Assembly: GCA_016217775.1 (NCBI GenBank) | Contig: JACRGG010000069.1 | Coordinates: 1 to 6,650 of the forward strand | Origin: Microcaldota archaeon | Lineage (GTDB): Archaea > Micrarchaeota > Micrarchaeia > Norongarragalinales > UBA97 | DNA: 6,650 bases | Direction of reading: 5' to 3' | Part shown: positions 1 through 5,128 of the stretch, in pieces | Layout: each line of letters starts with the position of its first letter | How positions within the stretch are numbered: position 1 is the stretch's first letter | Notes under the pieces: model-generated | What the model was told of the DNA's origin: nothing | What the model saw: only the letters and a program-made list of their open reading frames with translations | The model's database searches: none | Position numbers and translations under genes: made by a program

Positions 1-531
1 TACGACCACCAGCGGGTAGTCCGGGACGCGGCTAAGGTGTTTGGAAGCGCTGATGCGGTAAAAAAAGCGGTTTTGCAGCACCCGCAGTTTGCCGGACTCG
101 ATTACGAACGAGTGGTTAGAAAAGCAACTGTAGCATACGGAAACGAGAAGGCAGTAAAAAAAGCAATTATGCGGCACCCGCAGTTTGCCGGATTAGACCA
201 CGAGCGCGCATTAAGGAAGGCCAGGCTGTTTGGCAGGCTCGTTGGATTGGATGAGGGGGAGGTAAAAAACATTATTTTAGCAAAGCCCCAACTGGCTGGT
301 TTGGCTTCAAGAAGGCACGTTGCTGCCCTTGCGGTGGCGAGGCAATTGCGAGAAGAGGGAATTCCAATGGACGAGCGAATGCTTGAAGTATGGCTCAAGT
401 ACACTGCCGTTTCCCCGTACGTTCCAGGAACGGAAAAACTGCGCATTCCGCAAGCAAGAAAGCTTGGATTAACCGAAGAGCCGCCGTTGCTGAAAACAAT
501 GAGGGCGAGGTTGAAAAACAAGCGCGAATAA
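1..531 (+). CDS. Helical-repeat protein of unknown function, 5' end outside the window
   Basis: I do not recognise this gene by name. The frame is open to the first base, and the first 12 codons already belong to a repeat unit, so the GTG at 37 is very probably an internal valine and the true start lies upstream. The visible 176 residues hold three tandem units: residues 2-33, 34-65 (both 32 aa) and 66-101 (36 aa, with a 4-residue insertion). Each ends in a Pro-Gln motif: HPQFAGL, HPQFAGL, KPQLAGL. A further helical stretch follows (about 103-133, with LREEGIPMDE), then a basic tail ending KNKRE. The unit length, the single conserved proline after an amphipathic helix and the LxxxG-type turns resemble helical solenoids of the mTERF kind, but this is pattern resemblance only. 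No signal peptide or membrane segment is visible. Basic charge would fit nucleic-acid binding; this is a guess. Confidence 0.8.
   Translation, partial: YDHQRVVRDAAKVFGSADAVKKAVLQHPQFAGLDYERVVRKATVAYGNEKAVKKAIMRHPQFAGLDHERALRKARLFGRLVGLDEGEVKNIILAKPQLAGLASRRHVAALAVARQLREEGIPMDERMLEVWLKYTAVSPYVPGTEKLRIPQARKLGLTEEPPLLKTMRARLKNKRE
4..303 (+). repeat. Three tandem coding repeats, 96, 96 and 108 bases
   Basis: The units cover 4-99, 100-195 and 196-303 and stay in frame. Units 1 and 2 share an exact 18-base match (cacccgcagtttgccgga at 79-96 and 175-192) and more diffuse similarity elsewhere. Unit 3 is more diverged (aagccccaactggctggt at 283-300). The pattern suggests duplication within the gene, with more units probably lying before the window. 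Confidence 0.8.
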
Positions 532-538
532 ACCGCTC

Positions 539-738
539 AAGGGGGGTTTGGGTTAACCCTTTTTCTTAGGAAGAAAAAGCAGCCCAATTCAAACAAAGAG
601 TTTGAATGGGCACCGTCAAGCTTCGCTTGACGCGTGTAATGGAAAAAGAAATTTGGGGGTGTGAACCCAAGGGTTTCAGGGGGCAAAGCCCCCTAAGACG
701 CTTGTCACGAACTAAGGGGGGAGTTCCCCCCTTGGGTT
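539..738. repeat. Intergenic hairpin cluster, REP- or MITE-like
   Basis: This gene-free stretch contains successive perfect or near-perfect inverted repeats. They are: a 9-bp stem at 559-567/571-579; a 12-13 bp stem with one bulge at 582-594/600-611; a perfect 7-bp stem with a cttcg loop at 614-620/626-632; a perfect 7-bp stem with an aaa loop at 678-684/688-694; and a perfect 8-bp stem with an agtt loop at 714-721/726-733. In addition aacccaaggg (664-673) pairs perfectly with cccttgggtt (729-738), and aagggggg at 539-546 is inverted at 726-733, so the block may have nested or terminal inverted repeats. No transposase, tRNA or CRISPR pattern is present. A mobile or dispersed palindromic element is plausible, as is a structured transcript; neither can be proved from one copy. 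Confidence 0.6.
550..579 (+). terminator. Possible terminator of the repeat-protein gene: U-rich hairpin
   Basis: About 20 bases after the stop at 529-531 lies a 10-base palindrome (gggttaaccc, 550-559). It is followed by a perfect 9-bp stem, ctttttctt (559-567) pairing with aagaaaaag (571-579) across a 3-base loop. Archaeal termination usually depends on U-runs, and the T5 run at 560-564 would serve. The stem could instead belong to the larger hairpin cluster that follows. Confidence 0.35.
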
Positions 739-741
739 GTG

Positions 742-750
742 ATTTAAATA
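742..750 (+). promoter_or_regulatory. Archaeal TATA box upstream of the Nop5-like gene
   Basis: The run atttaaata fits the archaeal TATA consensus. A centre near 746 predicts transcription start at about 770-776, giving a leader of roughly 45 bases before the ATG at 818. A weaker TATA-like run (tttatta, 766-772) lies closer and could drive a shorter transcript. Confidence 0.55.
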
Positions 751-817
751 AGAAGCTTAACACTGTTTATTAACTTGTTTTGCTAGAAATTACTGATTGG
801 CTATTAGAGTGTTTGCT

Positions 818-2386
818 ATGAAGAAATTCGTTTCCAGGGGAAGGGATGGCTCAAAGCCGACTTTCAAGCAAAGAATGCGCGAGGGCGGCAAGCCCCAAAG
901 AGCGCGGGAATCCAGCGGAGGGTTTAGCGCAGAAAAACCACGCAGCTTCGGCAACGACAGGCCTAGAAGCAGTTTTGGAGACCGACCAAGAACCTCAAGT
1001 TACGCAAGCGATCGCCCAAGACCAAGCTACGGCGACAGGCCCATACGAAGAGACTTTGGTGACAGGCCGCAAAGAAGTTACTCGGATAGGCCTAGAACCT
1101 CAAGTTACGGCGACCGATCACCGCGAAGAGAATACAACGACAGGCCTCCAAGAAGCAATTATGGAAGCGATCGCCCAAGACCAAGTTATGGCGACAGGCC
1201 AAGACCAAGCTACGGCGACCGCCCTCCACGAAGAGACTTTGGCGACAGGCCTCCACGACGCGATTTCGGCGACAGGCCAAGACGCGATTTTTCAGACCGC
1301 CCGCCGCGAAGAGAATACGGAGACAGGCCGCCCCGAAGGGAATATGGAGACAAGCCAAGACTAAGCTACGGCGACAGGCCTCCAAGACGCGATTTTGGCG
1401 ACAGACCCATACGAAGAGATTTTGGTGACCGACCAAAGCGTGATTTTGGAGACAGGCCGCCTCGAAGGGAGTTTAACGACAGGCCTAGAAGGGATTTTGG
1501 CGATAAGCCTAGGCGAGATTTTGGAGAAAAAAAGGATTTCAGCGACAAAGACGAGCGCGAGGAGTTTCACGGAAAGTTCGACAGGCGCAAGGATTTTCTT
1601 TCAAAAGCCAAGATGCGGGTTGAGGAAGCGTACACTGGAAAGGGCGCGAGCTTGATTCAAGCGGTTAGGACGCTTGACGACTTGGATGCCGCCAAGAGCA
1701 TTTTGTTCACAAGGTTGGACGAGTGGTTCCACATCAACTACCCGGAATTCTCGCTTGACAATGAAGAGAATTACTGCAAGATAGTCCAAGAATTCGGCTG
1801 CAAGGAAGATTTTGAGAAAAAGTTTTTAGCAGAGCTAGTCGGGGACTTGAAGGCCAAGGAGTTAATGGACAAGATAAAACACAGTTTCGGCTCCAAGTTT
1901 TCCGCAAGCGAAACGCAGGGAATCAAGCAACTGGCCAGCGCGATATTGGAGACTCTGGGGCAAAAGCAGAAGATGGAAGAGTTTATCGACGGCCAGGCAA
2001 ACGACTTGTTGAAAAACATCAGCCACTTGGTTGACCCGGTTTTAGCCGCGCGGATTTTAAGCCAAGCGGGGAGCCTAGAGCGATTGGGGGAGATGCCTGC
2101 TAGCACGATTCAAGTAATGGGCGCGGAGAAAAGCCTGTTCAAGCACTTGCGTGCGGGGACGCCGAGTCCAAAGCACGGAGTGATATTCCAGGCGGGAATA
2201 GTGCGCGGCGCGCCGGACGAGACGCGAGGCAAGATTGCCAGAACCCTCGCGGCGAAACTCGCGATTGCGGCAAAAGCGGATGTTTACTCGCAAAACTTTA
2301 TTGCACCGCAATTAAAGGCGGCGCTTGAAAAGCAGTTGGAGAAAATCAAGGCAGCAAATTCGCACGGAAAAGACGATAAGGGCTAA
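818..2386 (+). CDS. nop5: Nop5/Nop56/58-like C/D-box sRNP core protein with an Arg/Asp/aromatic repeat N-terminus
   Basis: Nop5 is the scaffold of archaeal C/D-box sRNPs: its Nop domain binds L7Ae-bound kink-turn RNA, its coiled coil dimerises, and its N-terminal domain normally holds fibrillarin, the 2'-O-methyltransferase. Numbering from the ATG at 818 (522 aa), residues 46-235 are about 22 short DRPxRRDF/Y-type repeats. Residues 260-311 match the start of the Nop5 core (LIQAVRTLDDLDAAK, then RLDEWFHINYPEF); about 312-400 is the coiled-coil region; about 401-490 is a textbook Nop domain (GSLERLGEMPASTIQVMGAE at 418-437, KHLRAG, PKHGVIF at 451-457, RGKIARTLAAKLAIAA at 470-485). The usual fibrillarin-binding domain of roughly 110 residues is not seen; the repeats take its place. 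The C-terminal Lys-rich tail is short. A TTG at 797 and a GTG at 809 are in frame; ATG 818 is preferred because it gives a normal MKKF start, and no Shine-Dalgarno decides it. No fibrillarin gene adjoins. It could be a Nop5 paralogue or Prp31-like variant rather than the only Nop5. Confidence 0.92.
   Translation: MKKFVSRGRDGSKPTFKQRMREGGKPQRARESSGGFSAEKPRSFGNDRPRSSFGDRPRTSSYASDRPRPSYGDRPIRRDFGDRPQRSYSDRPRTSSYGDRSPRREYNDRPPRSNYGSDRPRPSYGDRPRPSYGDRPPRRDFGDRPPRRDFGDRPRRDFSDRPPRREYGDRPPRREYGDKPRLSYGDRPPRRDFGDRPIRRDFGDRPKRDFGDRPPRREFNDRPRRDFGDKPRRDFGEKKDFSDKDEREEFHGKFDRRKDFLSKAKMRVEEAYTGKGASLIQAVRTLDDLDAAKSILFTRLDEWFHINYPEFSLDNEENYCKIVQEFGCKEDFEKKFLAELVGDLKAKELMDKIKHSFGSKFSASETQGIKQLASAILETLGQKQKMEEFIDGQANDLLKNISHLVDPVLAARILSQAGSLERLGEMPASTIQVMGAEKSLFKHLRAGTPSPKHGVIFQAGIVRGAPDETRGKIARTLAAKLAIAAKADVYSQNFIAPQLKAALEKQLEKIKAANSHGKDDKG
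953..1522 (+). repeat. In-frame minisatellite coding about 22 DRP-type units
   Basis: Units of 8-10 residues follow the pattern (G/S/N)-D-R-P-x-R-(R)-(D/E/S)-(F/Y), corresponding to 24-30 bases each with gacaggcc-like cores. Two classes alternate: DRPPRRDFG-like and DRPRPSYG-like, the latter more common in the first half. The last units decay into GEKKDF and SDKDER before the folded core. Arg and Asp make it a polyampholyte with one aromatic residue per unit, so it should be disordered. Open shadow frames in this stretch are a by-product of the repeat. Confidence 0.92.
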
Positions 2387-2932
2387 TCAAGGACTTTCAA
2401 GTTCTTTCCTAAATAAATAAAAATTTTCATCAACCGTTTGAAATCGGGCAAACCCTTCTTTCTTAAACTGCCCTAGCCTAGCCGTATTTTTTTTATGCAC
2501 TTTAGTCATAATTGTTTTACAACCAAGTTCCCTAGCGGCGCCCAATCTTGCTTGAGTCAATAATGTTGAAACGCCTCGCCTTTGAAAAGAAGGGTGAACT
2601 GCAACTCCGCCAAGCCAGTAAATCGTATTCCCACCCCCTATTTTATCCAAGTGGCCTATTGCAGCTCCAACAATTTTTCCAGTATTGTCTTTAGCAACAA
2701 ATGCTTTGCCTTGCTGGAGATTAACCGCGTTAAGCCAATGCAAGTTAATTCTCTCCAGCGCCGCATTAGGACTCCAATTGGCCGGGACTGCGGAGAAATC
2801 GGGTTTTTTCTCGTAGGCTTTAAATAAAACTTCGGCGGCCTGCCCAACTACGCGCGGGTCGTTAAAATCAAGTTCGTGAACCGTGAAAACGGGTTTTTTG
2901 CCAAGCGGCTTCAACGGTCTTTTCATCGGCAT
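2387..2932 (-). CDS. GNAT-family N-acetyltransferase
   Basis: A 181-residue GNAT protein, expected to transfer an acetyl group from acetyl-CoA to an amine; the acceptor cannot be told. Motif A is clear: WLGGVAVHP (106-114), then QRRGVSTLL (117-125), the acetyl-CoA pyrophosphate loop (Q/RxxGxG/A, here with Ser in the last position). Motif B follows, ending with NTARLGQFKKEGF (149-161), typical of the C-terminal helix and strand. FVAKDNTGKIVGAAIGHL (78-95) is the usual central strand pair. An extra N-terminal section of about 70 residues contains a WSPNAALERI helix. The start is ATG at 2932, or a second ATG two codons later (MPMK). A TATA run about 27 bases upstream implies a leaderless mRNA. 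Its TGA abuts the TAA of the Nop5-like gene with no base between. It is related to the GNAT fragment at the right edge (shared GGGxT and LTQARL...A..LGC). Confidence 0.88.
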   Translation of the reverse strand: MPMKRPLKPLGKKPVFTVHELDFNDPRVVGQAAEVLFKAYEKKPDFSAVPANWSPNAALERINLHWLNAVNLQQGKAFVAKDNTGKIVGAAIGHLDKIGGGNTIYWLGGVAVHPSFQRRGVSTLLTQARLGAARELGCKTIMTKVHKKNTARLGQFKKEGFARFQTVDENFYLFRKELESP

Positions 2933-2954
2933 AAGAAAGTAATCAAGCTAGCGG

Positions 2955-2964
2955 TATAAAAAAA
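2955..2964. promoter_or_regulatory. Single TATA box centred in a divergent promoter region
   Basis: The 53 bases between the two divergent starts hold one clear TATA run, tataaaaaaa. Its core (2955-2962) is centred at 2958.5, which is 27.5 bases before the ATG at 2986 on the plus strand and 26.5 bases before the ATG at 2932 on the minus strand. Both distances equal the standard archaeal TATA-to-start spacing, so both mRNAs would begin at or within a base or two of their start codons. The flanks (tagcgg and cgcgct) do not show a decisive BRE on either side. Confidence 0.6.
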
Positions 2965-2985
2965 CGCGCTTGGCTTAACTTTAGT

Positions 2986-5085
2986 ATGCAAAAGATTTGC
3001 GTGCCGATTACAAGCATCAAGCAGTTCAAGGAAGCTCAAAACCCCGCTGATTTTATTGAGCTGCGCTTGGATTGTTTTCCAAAAAAGGAATTAAGCGATT
3101 TAAGCGCGCTTGGAAAAATCGAGTCCAGCAAGAAAGTGATTGCCACCATTCGCCCGTCGTGGGAGTTGGGGAAATTCGAGGGCGGCGAGAGGGAAAGACT
3201 CGAGTTGTTCAAGAAAGTAATTGCAAGCGCGAGAATTGATTTCGTGGACTTGGAGTTTGACTCGAAAATAATTGACGGGCTAAAGCCGTTTTTGGATGAG
3301 AAGGGAATAAAGCTGATTTTGTCAAAGCACTTTGCGCACTCTACGCCAAGCTTGAGCGAGTTGAAGAAACTCGAGGGCGAAATGATTGGGAAAGGCGCGT
3401 TCGCGTGCAAAATAGTCTGTTTTGCAAACAAGTTCTCGGACAACCTGATTACACTTTCGCTAGTGAAAGAATCAAGGACGCCCATAGTAAGCTTTTGTAT
3501 GGGCGAGTTCGGCATTGTTTCTCGAATTCTATCGCCCAATTTTGGAGCGTTTTTTACTTTCGCGAGCTTAAGCGAAGAGAACGCGACTGCAAGCGGGCAA
3601 GTCCCGGCACGGGAATTAAGGGAGGCGTACAGCCAACTTGGCGAAAGCGCCGGCGCGGAAAAAATTTGCTTGGTGATTGGCGACCCGATTGAACACAGCA
3701 TTTCCCCGCAGATGCACAACGAGGGTTACGCGCAGGCGAAAATCGGCTATTACTACTTTAAGCAAAGAGTTACCGCAAAACTGCTTGAAGACTTTGTAAA
3801 AATGGCGAAGGAACTTGGCGTTGCGGGCTTTCAAGTGACGATTCCGCACAAGGTCAGCGTAATCAGGCACTTGGACAAATTAGATGAGTCGGTTAAGGCA
3901 ATCGGCGCCGCGAACACGGTTGTTGTGAAAAATGGCTTGGCAACCGGCTACAACACGGATTCTGCGGGCGCGATTAATTCAATCAAGCAAACCATTGAAT
4001 CGCTTCACGGAAAAAACATTTTGGTTATCGGCGCGGGGGGAGCTGCTCGCGCAATAGTTTACGGCTTGAAAAAAGAAGGCGCGAATGTTGTTATTGCCAA
4101 CCGAACAAGCGGGAAAGCAGTTGAATTGGCGAAAGAATTCAGCTGCGCGACTATAGAGTTTGAGAAAGTACGCGATTGCACGAAAATAATGCCCGTGCCG
4201 GACGTGATTATCAACGCGACTTCAATCGGGTTGCACGCGGAGCAAACGCCGGTGGAGAAATTTCCCGAAGGCTCGCTTGCTTTCGATGTCGTCTACTCGC
4301 CGGATGAAACAAAGTTCTTGAAAACGGCTGGAGAATTCGGGTGCAAAACCATTGGCGGGCTGCAAATGCTCGTCTTGCAGGGCGCGGCCGGATTCGAGTT
4401 GCTGACTGGCGCTCGCGCGCTAATTCGAGTGATGGAAAAAGCCGCGCGAAACGCTCTTGAGGAAAAAAACCAGGATGCTGGAAGGCTTGAGGAAAAAAAT
4501 ATTGGCGGCAATGCTGGTGCAATAGGGCTTGGGGAAAAAAACATTGGGAATAATGTTCTCGCAAAGCCTTTTGAAAAAAACATTGCGTTAATCGGGTTTA
4601 TGGCAACGGGAAAAACGGAAGCGGCGCGGGCGTTGGCGGGAAGGCTTGGGCGGAAATTCGTTGACTTGGATGAGTTGATTGAAAAAAAAGAGGGGAAGAA
4701 AATTCCCGAAATATTCAGGGAGAATGGCGAAAAATATTTCAGGGAATTGGAGAAGAAAACGCTGGAAAAAGCCTGCGGGGGGAACAATCAAGTGATTTCG
4801 TGCGGTGGGGGAATAGTGATTGATGGGGAAAACCGCAGGCTATTGGCGGAAAACACGCTGTTGGTTTGCCTGACTGCATCGGCGAAAACTATTTTCGATA
4901 GGGTGAAAAACGATTCCAGCAGGCCGCTTTTAGCGCAGGGGGATGCGAGGAAGAAAATCAGGGAGTTGCTTAAAGCGAGAAAGCCGTTTTACGAAATTGC
5001 GAGAATCAAGATTTCAACCGACGGTTTTTCAGCGGAAGAGACTGCGGAAAGAATAATGCAGAGATTAACCAAAGGAGTAAAATAG
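2986..5085 (+). CDS. aroD-aroE-aroK: Trifunctional 3-dehydroquinate dehydratase / shikimate dehydrogenase / shikimate kinase
   Basis: The protein has 699 aa with three complete domains in reaction order; the start is ATG with no upstream alternative. Residues 1-218 are type I 3-dehydroquinate dehydratase: ELRLD (25-29), the catalytic pair H115 (SKHF) and K142 (CKIV, the Schiff-base lysine), the CMGEFGIVSR loop (171-180) and SGQVP (203-207). Residues about 225-490 are shikimate dehydrogenase: GDPIEHSISPQMHN (232-245), catalytic K289 (TIPHK) and D325 (YNTD), the nucleotide loop GAGGAARA (349-356), NRT (372-374) typical of NADPH use, NATSIGL (410-416) and GGLQMLVLQGA (457-467). Residues about 491-530 are an EKN-repeat linker. 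Residues 531-699 are a P-loop shikimate kinase: Walker A GFMATGKT (537-544), DLDELI (560-565), R586, GGG (607-609), lid SRPLL (R646) and R665. All key residues are present, so three activities are expected in the cytoplasm. Archaea more often use a GHMP-type shikimate kinase, so this kinase domain may be acquired. Confidence 0.95.
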   Translation: MQKICVPITSIKQFKEAQNPADFIELRLDCFPKKELSDLSALGKIESSKKVIATIRPSWELGKFEGGERERLELFKKVIASARIDFVDLEFDSKIIDGLKPFLDEKGIKLILSKHFAHSTPSLSELKKLEGEMIGKGAFACKIVCFANKFSDNLITLSLVKESRTPIVSFCMGEFGIVSRILSPNFGAFFTFASLSEENATASGQVPARELREAYSQLGESAGAEKICLVIGDPIEHSISPQMHNEGYAQAKIGYYYFKQRVTAKLLEDFVKMAKELGVAGFQVTIPHKVSVIRHLDKLDESVKAIGAANTVVVKNGLATGYNTDSAGAINSIKQTIESLHGKNILVIGAGGAARAIVYGLKKEGANVVIANRTSGKAVELAKEFSCATIEFEKVRDCTKIMPVPDVIINATSIGLHAEQTPVEKFPEGSLAFDVVYSPDETKFLKTAGEFGCKTIGGLQMLVLQGAAGFELLTGARALIRVMEKAARNALEEKNQDAGRLEEKNIGGNAGAIGLGEKNIGNNVLAKPFEKNIALIGFMATGKTEAARALAGRLGRKFVDLDELIEKKEGKKIPEIFRENGEKYFRELEKKTLEKACGGNNQVISCGGGIVIDGENRRLLAENTLLVCLTASAKTIFDRVKNDSSRPLLAQGDARKKIRELLKARKPFYEIARIKISTDGFSAEETAERIMQRLTKGVK
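4461..4587 (+). repeat. Four EKN repeats with A7 tracts in the linker before the kinase domain
   Basis: EEKNQ, EEKNIGGN, GEKNIGNN and FEKNIALIG recur in and just after the linker (residues 492-537). At DNA level each has an identical ga-A7 core: A7 runs at 4463-4469, 4493-4499, 4535-4541 and 4574-4580, all in the same codon phase (gaa aaa aac/aat). The last copy is the first strand of the kinase fold, so the linker looks built from duplicated copies of the kinase N-terminus. Confidence 0.75.
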
Positions 5086-5128
5086 TTTTAGCAAACTCTT
5101 TTAACCACAAAACGAGTTGATTGTTTTT
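5086..5128 (+). promoter_or_regulatory. Short spacer with a weak TATA-like element before the M20 hydrolase
   Basis: The 43 bases between the aro stop and the ATG at 5129 are T-rich and could terminate or re-initiate transcription. The run cttttaacc (about 5098-5106) is centred about 27 bases before that ATG, which fits a leaderless start, but it is a poor TATA match. No Shine-Dalgarno lies at a useful distance; the aaaggag at 5071-5077 is too far upstream. Co-transcription with the aro gene remains possible. Confidence 0.3.

Noticed and set aside
37..39. GTG as the start of the repeat protein
   Set aside because: The frame continues upstream to base 1, and those codons (YDHQRVVRDAAK) match the start of the repeat unit seen twice more, so the GTG is an internal valine.
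566..763. Minus-strand small gene in the hairpin region
   Set aside because: It is built from inverted-repeat sequence, has no recognisable domain and no start signal, and would cross five hairpins.
532..796. tRNA or C/D-box sRNA gene before Nop5
   Set aside because: No T-loop or anticodon arm pattern, no RUGAUGA box with a matching CUGA; the structure seen is independent short hairpins.
797..799. TTG as the start of the Nop5-like protein
   Set aside because: ATG at 818 gives a better start; the seven extra residues show no similarity to the family and no Shine-Dalgarno supports the TTG. A weak TATA-like run at 766-772 leaves it possible.
846..1364. Second plus-strand open frame over the repeats
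   Set aside because: It exists only because the 27-base-type repeat keeps all frames open; its product is low-complexity and stops inside the real gene.
953..1522. CRISPR-like array
   Set aside because: Units are 24-30 bases with no spacers; the periodicity is that of a coding repeat that continues in frame into the Nop5 core.
3036..3719. Long minus-strand frame opposite the dehydratase domain
   Set aside because: Its product is Ser/Phe/Pro-rich, as expected from the antisense of a Lys/Glu-rich gene, and the plus strand encodes a complete enzyme domain.
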